Below the pieces are notes generated by a model. It was not told the origin of the DNA, did no database searches, and saw only the letters and a list, made by a program, of their open reading frames with translations. The position numbers and the translations under genes were made by a program. 64,000 nucleotides of DNA from Pseudoalteromonas sp. MEBiC 03607. Lineage in GTDB: Bacteria > Pseudomonadota > Gammaproteobacteria > Enterobacterales > Alteromonadaceae. Positions 47,883-56,405 of this stretch are shown here, in pieces. The stretch covers positions 765,524 to 829,523 of the forward strand of contig NZ_SRRY01000002.1 of assembly GCF_004792295.1 (NCBI RefSeq), given 5' to 3'. Each line of letters begins with the position of its first letter. The stretch's first letter is position 1.

Positions 47883-48368
47883 GTGGCAATCCTAGTTTGG
47901 ATTGCCTTGGTTGTAGCTGCTTTATCGATTGCCTACTCTCAACAAATCACACTTTTTGACCCAGATAGAAAACTAGCAAAGCCAAATTGGCTGTCATTAT
48001 TTCAAACCTCCATGGGGCTTAGCGCAAAGAACAGCAATACTTTATATATTATTGATGATAATAGCTGTGTTTGTTCAGCTCGCTCCCAAGCCCATATTGC
48101 TAGCCTTACAGATTATGCTACTGAACAAGATGTTAAAGTTATAAAGCTTAAACCAACCTCAGCAGTGGCGGCACTATTACCCGCTTACCCGGCTGCTGTA
48201 CTAATTTCAGAAAATCAACAACTTGTATACGCAGGTCCATTGTCAAAAGGACTAGCGTGTTCAAGCCTAGATGGCTTTGTCGAGTTAGTAATTACAAACT
48301 TACGTGCTGGGTTTAATAGTCGGTTTATTAATTCAGATGCCGAGGGGTGTTATTGTGAGATTAGGTAG
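47883..48368 (+). CDS. DUF6436-like membrane-anchored thioredoxin-fold protein
   Basis: I place the start at GTG 47883, five bases after AAGAGGG; TTG 47853 would add ten residues and overlap the chemoreceptor end. The resulting 161-residue protein has one N-terminal helix, then a thioredoxin-like core: TLYIIDDNSCVCSARSQAHI with a Cys-x-Cys pair, a VKVIKLKPTSA strand and helix, the cis-Pro-like YPAAVLI, and a C-terminal GCYCEIR. It matches the DUF6436 group as I recall it. A periplasmic redox role is inferred. Its tight coupling to the chemoreceptor upstream suggests shared expression. Confidence 0.75.
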   Translation: MAILVWIALVVAALSIAYSQQITLFDPDRKLAKPNWLSLFQTSMGLSAKNSNTLYIIDDNSCVCSARSQAHIASLTDYATEQDVKVIKLKPTSAVAALLPAYPAAVLISENQQLVYAGPLSKGLACSSLDGFVELVITNLRAGFNSRFINSDAEGCYCEIR

Positions 48369-48446
48369 TAAGAAAATTACACATTCGCTATTTGCAATAA
48401 AGTTGAAAGTATAATTTTAATTGTAGGGTCTAATTTTCGCTTAATT

Positions 48447-48477
48447 AGATAAAGAGGCCAATTAACTATTGGCCTCT
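48447..48477 (-). terminator. Terminator of the CHRD lipoprotein gene
   Basis: A perfect 10-bp stem (48453-48462 with 48468-48477, loop TAACT) lies 12 bp past the stop on the minus strand and is followed there by TTTATCT. Confidence 0.8.
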
Positions 48478-48489
48478 GTAACACGGGAA

Positions 48490-50650
48490 TTATTGAATTT
48501 GGCCTCTTATCTCTCCATTTGGATTAGCAGGAGTATGTACATTTACATAATGACCTCCTGAAGCGAGAACAGAGAAAATTTCAGCATTAATCATTAAGCC
48601 TGTAGTGCTCATCCAGCGATTCATATCATCACTGTCTTGCTCAAGAGGGGCTAGCACTGGGCCATTTTCACTTGCAAAACCGGTATGAATGTGCGCAGCG
48701 CTCGCATCGCTTACTCCTGATGTAAGTACTTGCAATTCAACGCTGTAATCATTGGTGTTTACTAATGCATAGCCATCGCCAGAGGCATCTGTTGTTACCG
48801 CAGGAACTTGTTGTTCACCACTTAGTGGGAAGGTCACGAATACATAGTTATCGGTAAGGATTTGGCCACGCAGTTCACCACTTGGGTTAGCAGGCGTATG
48901 CACATTAACGTAATGGCCACCTGATGCGAGTATTTCGAAAATGTCGGCATTGATCATGGTGTTTTCAGGTGTTTGCCACAGATTTGTGTTCTCGCTTGAC
49001 TGCTCTAGCGCAGCAAGTACATCACCATTCATACCGATACGGCCAGTGTGAATGTGTGCAGCAGTAGCATCACTAACACCTTCAGTTAATGCTCTTAATT
49101 CTAGATGGTAATTATCCATGTTCACTAATGCATAACCACTGCCTGATGCCATAGTGTCGACAGCAGGAACTTCTTGCATTCCACTGAGTGGGAAAGTAAC
49201 AAGCTGATAATTGTCTGTTAGGATCTGACCTCTGATTTCGCCACCTGGGTTAGCTGGCGTATGAACATTAATATAATGGCCACCTGAAGCAAGTACTGCG
49301 AAAATATCAGCATTAATTTGCGTGTTTTCCGGTGTCATCCACATTCCTGTGTCAGTACTTGATTGCTCAAGCGCAACTAATACATCGCCATTTGTGCCAA
49401 TCCGGCCTGTATGAATGTGAGCGCCTGTTGCATCATCAACGCCCATGGTGCTAACACGTAGTTCTAAGCCGTAATTATCCGTGTTAATTAATGCATAAGC
49501 TTCGCCGCTAGCGTTACTCATAACGGCAGGTACCTCTTGCTTACCGCTAAGTTTAAAGGTTGTGAAGATATAATTGCTGGTAAGAATTTGTCCGCGAAGC
49601 TCGCCACCAGGGTTACCCGGAGTATGGACATTTACATAATGGCCTCCAGAAGCCAGTACTGCAAAAATATCAGCATTGATTTGAGTATTGCTTGGCGTCA
49701 TCCACACGTTGCCGTCGTCCATCGATTGTTCAAGAGCGACTAATACATCGCCATTTGTACCAATACGACCTGTATGAATGTGCGCAGCGCTGGCATCGTC
49801 TAGGCCTGAAGTTACAACAGTAAGCTCGACACTGTAGTCGGTAGTATCAACTAATGCATAGCCATCACCACTTGCCATTGTGTTAACCATTGGTACTTCT
49901 TGATTGCCACTTAAAGCGAATGTAGCAACAGCGTAGTTATCCGTTAGGATCTGGCCGCGGATTTCACCATCGGCATACTCCGGCGTATGAACGTTGACAT
50001 AATGACCACCATCTAAAAGGATTGCTAGGGTATCACTATCGATTGTTGTACCTTCTGGGACTACCCAATCTGTCATTACTTCATCATCTTGCTCTAGAGC
50101 AACAAAAACATCACCATTTGAACCTAATTTTCCAGTGTGGATATGAGCCGCCGTTGCGTCATCAACACCCATAGTCACTGCACGAAGGCGCAATTCTGTT
50201 GTGGCACTGTCGTAAGACGCATAGCCATAACCCATTGCGTCGCTGTCGTTCATAGGTACTTGTTGATCGCCATTTAAAACAAAGGTGATGATACTGGTTG
50301 TATCAGGCACAATTTGCGCACGTAATTCACCATTAGCATACTGCTCAGTGTGTAGATTTATATACCAATCGCCATCCATTAAATCAGCGATTAAGCTTTC
50401 ATCAAGGTCGGTAATTGCGACTTCATACATACCATCGGTGGTGGCTTCAAATGTGAATGCAACATCGCCATTAGCACCTAAGTCGCCGTCATGTATATGT
50501 GCTGCGCTAAAGCCCTCGACTGAGCTTGCGTCAAGTGTTGCGCGAAATTGCATTAAACTTTCGTCAAGCTCTACTGTTGCAGTTGCTGTTTGCATTGAGT
50601 TATTCATCGGCACTTCTTGCTTGCCGCTCAATGTAACGGAGTAGGTCATG
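48490..50650 (-). repeat. Six in-gene tandem repeats of about 360 bp
   Basis: The six CHRD units are visible in the DNA too: blocks containing variants of GTATGAACATTAATATAATG and the CCACCTGAAGC box recur every 350-365 bp. Units 3 to 6 are closest. They form one long ORF with no frame break, consistent with gene-internal duplication. Confidence 0.88.
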
Positions 50651-50763
50651 CTTGGGCTGAATTCTTGAACTGGGGGTGGAGTAACCACTTCGGTTTTATC
50701 GTCGTCATCATCGCTGCATGCTGTGATAAATAGCAAGCTTGTTGCCAAGAGTAAGTATTTCAT
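48490..50763 (-). CDS. Lipoprotein with six tandem CHRD domains
   Basis: The 757-residue protein has a lipoprotein signal ending LLFITAC (acylated Cys16), an acidic linker (DDDDDK), and six CHRD repeats of about 120 residues each (about 40-152, 158-273, 279-393, 398-515, 518-635, 638-757). Each has SGxQEVP, AAHIHTG, NGDV, HYVNVHTP and GExRGQI. CHRD domains come from animal chordin and occur in many bacterial exoproteins; function is unknown. The conserved His in AHIH and VNVHT may bind metal. The first repeat lacks parts of the pattern (YINLHTE) and is the most diverged. ATG follows AAGGAAG. It is probably outer-membrane anchored. Confidence 0.9.
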   Translation of the reverse strand: MKYLLLATSLLFITACSDDDDDKTEVVTPPPVQEFSPSMTYSVTLSGKQEVPMNNSMQTATATVELDESLMQFRATLDASSVEGFSAAHIHDGDLGANGDVAFTFEATTDGMYEVAITDLDESLIADLMDGDWYINLHTEQYANGELRAQIVPDTTSIITFVLNGDQQVPMNDSDAMGYGYASYDSATTELRLRAVTMGVDDATAAHIHTGKLGSNGDVFVALEQDDEVMTDWVVPEGTTIDSDTLAILLDGGHYVNVHTPEYADGEIRGQILTDNYAVATFALSGNQEVPMVNTMASGDGYALVDTTDYSVELTVVTSGLDDASAAHIHTGRIGTNGDVLVALEQSMDDGNVWMTPSNTQINADIFAVLASGGHYVNVHTPGNPGGELRGQILTSNYIFTTFKLSGKQEVPAVMSNASGEAYALINTDNYGLELRVSTMGVDDATGAHIHTGRIGTNGDVLVALEQSSTDTGMWMTPENTQINADIFAVLASGGHYINVHTPANPGGEIRGQILTDNYQLVTFPLSGMQEVPAVDTMASGSGYALVNMDNYHLELRALTEGVSDATAAHIHTGRIGMNGDVLAALEQSSENTNLWQTPENTMINADIFEILASGGHYVNVHTPANPSGELRGQILTDNYVFVTFPLSGEQQVPAVTTDASGDGYALVNTNDYSVELQVLTSGVSDASAAHIHTGFASENGPVLAPLEQDSDDMNRWMSTTGLMINAEIFSVLASGGHYVNVHTPANPNGEIRGQIQ

Positions 50764-51064
50764 CGTTCTTCCTTATATATTTGTATGTTCGGACGTTACG
50801 ACGTGTCCATCACAACAAAATGAACGAGGGAGATTTGAAAAGCGATCACAAAAGGTTATTAAAAAGTTATCAAATAGTAATTTATAACTAGTTTTTGCAA
50901 TTAACTAAATTATGCTTTAGGGAAACAAGTACAAGGTGAGTGCTTGAGTATGCCTTAAGACTTTAAATAGAAAGATTTGGATGCTTAATAGGTACGTTTT
51001 GTGCATTAATTTCTTTTTAAACAGCACAGCTTAAAAGTGTCAAAAAAATAACCTTAGGAATATC
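50764..51064. other. Intergenic region, 301 bp
   Basis: AT-rich DNA between divergently transcribed genes, presumably holding promoters for the CHRD lipoprotein and the 136-residue protein. I see no gene, repeat or clear operator in it. Confidence 0.6.
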
Positions 51065-51475
51065 ATGCAAGTTACTCCATTTTCATCTTCTGTATTGTCA
51101 GACCCTGTGGGTCAGAAAAATAAAAATGATCTAAATCTAAACACCAATAATGCAACAAACAGTTACGCTAAAAATAATCAGCAAAATAACAATGTAGATT
51201 CTGAAACAGAGACAAAACCAGATACCCCACTCACTCAGCAAGAGTTAGTTGCTAAGATTAAAGAACTGCAAAATAAAATTAATATTGTAGAAACAAATGA
51301 AGAGTTAACGCCTGAGCAGCGTGAAGTGCAACTAAAAGAATTAAACGAGCAGTTAGACGATGAGGTTAATGCTGTTCAGCGAGCAGTGAAAAGCAATGTT
51401 TCTTCGATGATCAATTCACTATTTTCAATGCCTAGCAATAATCACTCCGGTATGCTTTTCAATAACAAAGCATAA
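51065..51475 (+). CDS. Small hydrophilic protein of unknown function
   Basis: The 136-residue protein has no signal peptide or membrane helix. Residues 15-55 are Asn/Gln/Lys-rich and probably disordered. Residues 57-105 form a charged helical segment (ELVAKIKELQNKINIVETN, then QREVQLKELNEQLDDEVN) that is probably a coiled coil. The tail is Ser/Asn-rich. AGGAAT precedes the ATG. I do not recognise a family; the pattern recalls small flagellar- or secretion-associated proteins, but there is no specific motif. It stands alone. Confidence 0.6.
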   Translation: MQVTPFSSSVLSDPVGQKNKNDLNLNTNNATNSYAKNNQQNNNVDSETETKPDTPLTQQELVAKIKELQNKINIVETNEELTPEQREVQLKELNEQLDDEVNAVQRAVKSNVSSMINSLFSMPSNNHSGMLFNNKA

Positions 51476-51746
51476 AGTGTAATTAGAGGGACTCTTTTGC
51501 GATTCAAAGTTTGGGTAAGTAGTGCAAAATTGCCGCAGGCTTTAATAGCTAAATTATTAAGCCTGTTAATTTGGGGTTACTGAAAAATCATTAACTTTAG
51601 TTATGCTTTTGGTGCGGTCGTCTTAAGTAGCTACTTGCCCACATTACTGACAAACAACAACTAGCAAATTAGATCTTACAAAAAAATTTAAAAATTTTTC
51701 TTTCCCCGACTTTGACTAACCGTCCATAACATAAGGGGAAATTTTT
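51476..51746. other. Gap of 271 bp with no clear gene
   Basis: Contains a partly paired element around 51539-51566 (AGGCTTTAAT and ATTAAGCCT arms) that may end the upstream transcript, and an A/T-rich stretch near 51680. No gene seen. Confidence 0.5.
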
Positions 51747-51833
51747 ATGCGTGTGCCATTTAGACAGTTCTGGTTCAATAGTTATGCAAATATTGTCTAT
51801 AACACTATTGCGAACTATTACCGTTTAGATTAA
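51747..51833 (+). CDS. Candidate 28-residue small protein upstream of bfd
   Basis: ATG at 51747 follows AAGGGG with a 9-base spacer. The 28 codons begin MRVPFRQFWFN and end NYYRLD before TAA. The peptide has three Phe, one Trp and four Tyr, an unusually aromatic composition, with basic residues near the start. The stop is 39 bp before bfd, so it could be a small protein or a leader peptide for bfd. No family is known to me. The strong SD and composition are the only evidence that it is translated. Confidence 0.45.
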   Translation: MRVPFRQFWFNSYANIVYNTIANYYRLD

Positions 51834-51852
51834 TATGCATTCCATCAACAGA

Positions 51853-51871
51853 AATGAGAGTGGTTTGCATT
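51853..51871 (+). promoter_or_regulatory. Weak Fur-like site before bfd
   Basis: AATGAGAGTGGTTTGCATT matches the Fur consensus at 13 of 18 positions, with both outer ends good. It lies directly before the bfd ATG, over the ribosome-binding region, which is an unusual place for Fur. Iron repression of bfd is known in other gammaproteobacteria. Confidence 0.35.
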
Positions 51872-51872
51872 C

Positions 51873-52067
51873 ATGTATATTTGCCTTTGCCATGGTGTAA
51901 CTGACAAAAAAATTGAACAAACAATTGATGATGGCGCGATGACTATGCGTGAATTATCAAAAGAGCTGCAGGTGGGTACCCAGTGCGGCAAGTGTTGTGG
52001 TTGTTGTAAAAAAATTCTCAATCGTAAACTAATCGAAATTGCTGATATTACTGAGCAAGTAGCTTAA
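51873..52067 (+). CDS. bfd: Bacterioferritin-associated ferredoxin
   Basis: The 64-residue protein keeps Cys4, Cys6, Cys38 and Cys41 at exactly the E. coli Bfd positions (MYICLC and GTQCGKC), which bind a [2Fe-2S] cluster. Bfd passes electrons to bacterioferritin so that stored iron is released under iron limitation. Extra cysteines (42, 44, 45) follow the last ligand. No bacterioferritin gene is nearby; it must be elsewhere. The start follows GAGAGTGG. A small ORF precedes it by 39 bp. Confidence 0.95.
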   Translation: MYICLCHGVTDKKIEQTIDDGAMTMRELSKELQVGTQCGKCCGCCKKILNRKLIEIADITEQVA

Positions 52068-52222
52068 TCTATTTGCTCTTAAAGCCGTTAAAACCTTTTT
52101 ATTACTACTTTTTACTTCTTTATCCCTCCATATTAGTTTTTATTTGCTTTTAATCCGTTCATTTATTAGGGTAATAGTATAACGATCACGTGTATCTCAC
52201 GTTAAATCAATGGTAGGAAGCC

Positions 52223-53752
52223 ATGATACTAGACTCTTCAAAACTCCTTTTTTGTGTATTATTTTTGTATATTTCTGGTTGCGCACAATTACCTTCAAGA
52301 GAGTCTATTCAACCAAGTTATGCCATTGCAGCAGATACACCCAGTACTATAGGAGATGCGGTGGGTAATAATCATCCTGGATTATCTGGTTTTTATCCTC
52401 TAGCAGATGGGGTCGATGCCTTTGTAGCTAGATTGGCACTTATTGATTCTGCAGAGCACACCATTGATGTGCAGTACTATTTATACCACAGACAGCAAAC
52501 CACTATATTATTTACGGCTTTTTTATTAAAAGCTGCGGAGCGTGGGGTAAGAGTACGTTTACTACTCGATGATTTATCGCAAGCAGATAGTGAATTAGAC
52601 CTCGCTGCACTGGCTGTTCATCCTAATATTGAAGTTCGTTTATTTAATCCCTTTCCTAACCGTCGTTTTAAAGCGCTTGGCTTTCTAAGTAATTACAGTC
52701 AACTGTCAAGACGAATGCATAATAAGAGTTTTATTGTTGATAATCGGATTTTTATCACTGGTGGCCGAAATATTGGCAATGCTTATTTTTCGGCAGAAGA
52801 TCATTCTGAATTTATTGATTTAGATGTGATGAGTGCTGGAGAGATTGTTCCAGAGGCATCAAAAGCCTTTGATTTGTATTGGAATCATCAACTTTCTTAC
52901 CCTGTTGAAGAGTTACATGGTTCACGAGATGAGCAATCTTTGGTTGATATTACAAACACACTTTCAAGCTATGTTGAGCAAAACCAGCAAAGTAATTATG
53001 TTGAACAATTACGTGAAAGTGAGTTTGTAAAACGGCTTCAAAATGATGATATTAAGTTTGATTGGCAAAAATCTGTGCTGTTTTACGACCATCCCGATAA
53101 AGTGATGAATGATGTCAATGAGCGCTCTGCAAACATGTCACCACTATTATTTAAAGAAATGGGTGAGCCCAAGCACAGAGCAATTATTATTTCACCCTAT
53201 TTTATTCCTCGCGATTCAGGTGTGAAACTGTTAACAAACTGGGCTCAAAAAGGTATTGATGTCACTATTTTAACTAATTCTTTAGCTGCTACGGATGTAT
53301 CCGCGGTGCATGCTGGTTATAAAAAATACCGAGAAGATCTCATTAAGGCTGGGGTAAAGCTTTGGGAATTAAAACCCAGTGATCTAATGGCTATTAAGCG
53401 CAAAGCAGGGCGTAAAGTTACAGGGTCATCGCAAGCAAGCTTACACGCAAAAACCATGACCTTTGATGATGAAAGGATTTTTGTGGGTACCATGAATCTA
53501 GACCCTCGCTCACTTGATTTAAATACCGAGATGGGCGTATTAATCGAAAGCGAAAAGCTTAGTCGCTTTTTAGCCCATTGGGTTGATACGCAAATGCCCG
53601 AATATGCCTGGAAAGTTGAACTTAAAGATGATGACTTAGTTTGGCTCGACACAGTAAGTAATGAGCAGTTTGATGAAGAACCACAAACGTCATCTTGGCG
53701 GCGTTTTCAGGTTTGGTTTATTTCGCTATTCCCCATAGAAGATGAACTCTAA
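52223..53752 (+). CDS. Phospholipase D-family lipoprotein, cardiolipin synthase C-like
   Basis: The 509-residue protein has a lipoprotein signal (LYISGC, Cys about 20) and two PLD catalytic motifs: His166-x-Lys168-x4-Asp173 (HNKSFIVD) followed by GGRNIG, and His408-x-Lys410-x4-Asp415 (HAKTMTFD) followed by GTMNLDPRS. The layout matches E. coli ClsC (YmdC, 473 residues), which makes cardiolipin from phosphatidylglycerol and phosphatidylethanolamine. The lipobox implies a membrane-anchored envelope location. GGAAG precedes the ATG. A strong terminator follows. No YmdB partner gene is present, so exact substrate use is uncertain. Confidence 0.88.
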   Translation: MILDSSKLLFCVLFLYISGCAQLPSRESIQPSYAIAADTPSTIGDAVGNNHPGLSGFYPLADGVDAFVARLALIDSAEHTIDVQYYLYHRQQTTILFTAFLLKAAERGVRVRLLLDDLSQADSELDLAALAVHPNIEVRLFNPFPNRRFKALGFLSNYSQLSRRMHNKSFIVDNRIFITGGRNIGNAYFSAEDHSEFIDLDVMSAGEIVPEASKAFDLYWNHQLSYPVEELHGSRDEQSLVDITNTLSSYVEQNQQSNYVEQLRESEFVKRLQNDDIKFDWQKSVLFYDHPDKVMNDVNERSANMSPLLFKEMGEPKHRAIIISPYFIPRDSGVKLLTNWAQKGIDVTILTNSLAATDVSAVHAGYKKYREDLIKAGVKLWELKPSDLMAIKRKAGRKVTGSSQASLHAKTMTFDDERIFVGTMNLDPRSLDLNTEMGVLIESEKLSRFLAHWVDTQMPEYAWKVELKDDDLVWLDTVSNEQFDEEPQTSSWRRFQVWFISLFPIEDEL

Positions 53753-53776
53753 ATCATTCACTCAGTATTTGTATCT

Positions 53777-53806
53777 AAGCCCAACTTTTTAGTTGGGCTT
53801 TTTGTT
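53777..53806 (+). terminator. Terminator after the PLD lipoprotein gene
   Basis: A perfect 10-bp stem (53777-53786 with 53791-53800, loop TTTT) is followed by TTTGTT. Confidence 0.92.
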
Positions 53807-53928
53807 CTCAGTCTTTAGTTGTTAACTATTTCGGGATAAAAAATTGCAATTGAGCGTACACGTGTAAACCCATTGTATTCAAGTGCTTAGCATACAAAGA
53901 AAAAATAAATATAAAAAAATGTTAAAAA

Positions 53929-53945
53929 AACTGGTTGGACCAATT
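53929..53945 (+). promoter_or_regulatory. FadR-like operator 1 upstream of fadE
   Basis: AACTGGTTGGACCAATT is an imperfect palindrome that keeps the CTGGT and GAC cores of the FadR operator. It lies 60 bp before the fadE start. Confidence 0.6.
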
Positions 53946-53984
53946 GATCTATTGCTCATTTTGTGACGTAATGTAGGTATTACT

Positions 53985-54001
53985 ATCTGGTCGGATGAGT
54001 T
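53985..54001 (+). promoter_or_regulatory. FadR-like operator 2 overlapping the fadE ribosome-binding site
   Basis: ATCTGGTCGGATGAGTT resembles the FadR consensus in its left half and ends with GTT. It contains the GGATGAG Shine-Dalgarno of fadE. Two sites 56 bp apart suggest strong control by acyl-CoA status. Confidence 0.5.
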
Positions 54002-54005
54002 TATT

Positions 54006-56261
54006 ATGAGCTTACGTACAAAATTAAAAAAAGTATTACCTAGTATTTCAATTACAGAACAAGAAGCGTTAGATGCGGGTGATGTTTGGTTAGAAGGTTC
54101 AATCTACCAAGGTAAACCTGACTTCGATGCACTTCGTGACGTGCCAGCAGCTAAGCTGAGCGCTGAAGAACAAGCATTCTTAGATGGCCCAGTTAAAGAA
54201 TTATTATCAATGATTGATGATTCTGAAATTCAAAATGGTGTACATCTTCCTGACTACATTCTTGATTTCTTGAAAAAAGAGCGCTTTTTCTCGCTTATCA
54301 TCCCTAAATCATTCGGCGGTTTAGAGTTCAGCCCTTATGCAAACTCTACAATTGTTGCGACTATTGCGACTAAGAGTTCTGCGGTTGCGGTAACCGTGAT
54401 GGTTCCTAACTCTCTAGGCCCAGGTGAGCTATTACTACACTTCGGTACTAAAGAGCAGCAAGATCACTACTTACCGCGTCTTGCAAATGGTCGTGATATT
54501 CCATGTTTCGCGCTGACTAGCCCAGAAGCGGGTTCAGATGCGGGTGGTATTCCAGATATCGGTGTTGTTAAACGTGGTCAATTCAATGGCGAAGAAGTTT
54601 TAGGTTTAGAAATTACTTGGGACAAACGCTACATCACACTAGCACCTATTGCGACAGTATTAGGTTTAGCATTTAAAGTGGTTGACCCTGATGGTTTACT
54701 AGGTGGTAAAGAAAACCTAGGTATTACCTGTGCGCTTATTCCTAAAGATCACCCAGGTGTTCAGCTTGGTAATCGTCATGACCCTATGGGTATTCGTTTT
54801 TACAACGGTACGACACGCGGTGAAAAAGTATTTGTACCAATGGACTTCATCATTGGTGGTCAAAAGAACATCGGTCGTGGCTGGCAAATGCTGGTTAGCT
54901 GTTTAGGTGCTGGCCGTGGTATCTCGTTACCGGCATTAGGTGTTAGTTCATCACAAGTGGCATTTAAAGGTGCTTCTGAGTACGCAGCAGTGCGTGAGCA
55001 GTTTGGTCTGGCGATTGGTCAATTCGAAGGTATTCAAGAGAAGCTTGCTGATATCGCAGGTAAAACTTACCTTCAAGAAGCAATGCGAGTATTAACAACA
55101 GAAGGTTTAGGCATGGGCTTAAAACCATCTGTAGTCACTGCGATTGCTAAATACCACATGACAGAAATTGGCCGTAACGTGCTTGATTCAGCAATGGATA
55201 TTCAAGCAGGTAAAGCGATTCAAAATGGGCCGCAAAATACATTAGCAAGTGGTTATGTTGCTCAACCTATCGCAATCACGGTTGAAGGTGCAAACATCCT
55301 TACTCGTAACCTAATGATTTTTGGTCAAGGTGTAATGCGTTGTCACCCTTACCTGCAATCTATGGTTGAGTCTATCCACAGCGAAGACAAAAATGCAGAC
55401 AAAGAATTCAACAGTATCTTACGTAAAACAGTGGGCTACAGCGTAGCTAACAGCTTACGAGCTTTCCGTTTAGGTGTATTACCGTTTACTGCGGGTGCTA
55501 AATCGTCACTACCAGAAGTACGTGAATACGAAAAAGCAGCGCACAAACTATCTGCAAAACTTGCAGTTTACGCTGACTTCTCGTTATTGGTACTGGGCGG
55601 CAAACTTAAGCAAGCAGAAATGTTATCTGCACGTTTAGGTGACGTAATGAGCTTCTTGTATGCGGCGATGGCATCGATTAAATACTACGAGCAAAAAGTA
55701 GCAAGCAGTGAACGTGAGCAAGCTGCGCCTTACTTCCACTATGCGACTCGCTTTGCACTACAAAGCGCTGAAGAAGCATTGCATAAGTTCTTAGATAACT
55801 TCCCTGCAAGTGGTACTCGTAAGTTTATGCGTTTCATTACTATGAACTACTCAAAGAAAATGCCTAAGATCAGCGATGATTTAATCCGTGAACTTGCGAC
55901 TCAAGCGCAAATGGATACGGCATTTAAAGCGCAAATCACTCACTTGGTTAATCCAATTGAAGGTGATGGTCATTACATCAATGAGCAAGCGTACAAAGCG
56001 AAAATGGCGTGTCTTGATTTACTTGCAAAAGTTAAAAAAGCACTGCGTGCTAAAACTATCAAGCCGGGCGTTCGTTTTGCAGAAACTCTTGATAATGCAC
56101 TTGTTGCAAGTGTTATCAACGAAGAAGAGTATGCAAAACTGATTGACTACAACAAGAAACGTGAGAAAGCGATTCGTGTTGATGAGTTCGATTTTGATAT
56201 GAACTTACTGGATGACAATGCAAAGCCAGTTAACCCACTTAAAAGTGTGGTAAACGAGTAA
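54006..56261 (+). CDS. Acyl-CoA dehydrogenase, FadE-like
   Basis: The 751-residue flavoprotein follows the long gammaproteobacterial FadE layout (E. coli FadE 814). It has an N-terminal domain, the middle-domain motif CFALTSPEAGSDAGGIPD, a C-terminal four-helix domain (GAGRGISLPALGVS, QFEGIQEKLADIAG), and a large C-terminal extension (about 480-751) seen in this subclass. It carries out the first step of fatty-acid beta-oxidation, making trans-2-enoyl-CoA with FAD. The codon use looks highly optimised, suggesting strong expression. Two FadR-like sites precede it, and a strong terminator follows. I leave the symbol blank because related paralogs exist in these bacteria. Confidence 0.9.
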   Translation: MSLRTKLKKVLPSISITEQEALDAGDVWLEGSIYQGKPDFDALRDVPAAKLSAEEQAFLDGPVKELLSMIDDSEIQNGVHLPDYILDFLKKERFFSLIIPKSFGGLEFSPYANSTIVATIATKSSAVAVTVMVPNSLGPGELLLHFGTKEQQDHYLPRLANGRDIPCFALTSPEAGSDAGGIPDIGVVKRGQFNGEEVLGLEITWDKRYITLAPIATVLGLAFKVVDPDGLLGGKENLGITCALIPKDHPGVQLGNRHDPMGIRFYNGTTRGEKVFVPMDFIIGGQKNIGRGWQMLVSCLGAGRGISLPALGVSSSQVAFKGASEYAAVREQFGLAIGQFEGIQEKLADIAGKTYLQEAMRVLTTEGLGMGLKPSVVTAIAKYHMTEIGRNVLDSAMDIQAGKAIQNGPQNTLASGYVAQPIAITVEGANILTRNLMIFGQGVMRCHPYLQSMVESIHSEDKNADKEFNSILRKTVGYSVANSLRAFRLGVLPFTAGAKSSLPEVREYEKAAHKLSAKLAVYADFSLLVLGGKLKQAEMLSARLGDVMSFLYAAMASIKYYEQKVASSEREQAAPYFHYATRFALQSAEEALHKFLDNFPASGTRKFMRFITMNYSKKMPKISDDLIRELATQAQMDTAFKAQITHLVNPIEGDGHYINEQAYKAKMACLDLLAKVKKALRAKTIKPGVRFAETLDNALVASVINEEEYAKLIDYNKKREKAIRVDEFDFDMNLLDDNAKPVNPLKSVVNE

Positions 56262-56304
56262 TTCAACAATGCAAGTCCTTAGCAGTATTAGGACTTTATC
56301 TACG

Positions 56305-56331
56305 AAAACCCGTGCTTAGCACGGGTTTTTT
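56305..56331 (+). terminator. Terminator after the acyl-CoA dehydrogenase gene
   Basis: An 11-bp stem (56305-56315 with 56319-56329, loop TTA) is flanked by A and T runs and ends in TT. Confidence 0.92.
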
Positions 56332-56405
56332 ATTGCCTACGGGCCGTTGTGCCAATAGCTAATTTCACCTACCATTGCCATTCGTTTTTTAAATCATAGA
56401 GCGTT

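Noticed and set aside
48490..50650. Regular repeats considered as a CRISPR array or VNTR
   Set aside because: The period is about 360 bp and the reading frame is continuous with conserved protein motifs, so they are coding CHRD repeats.
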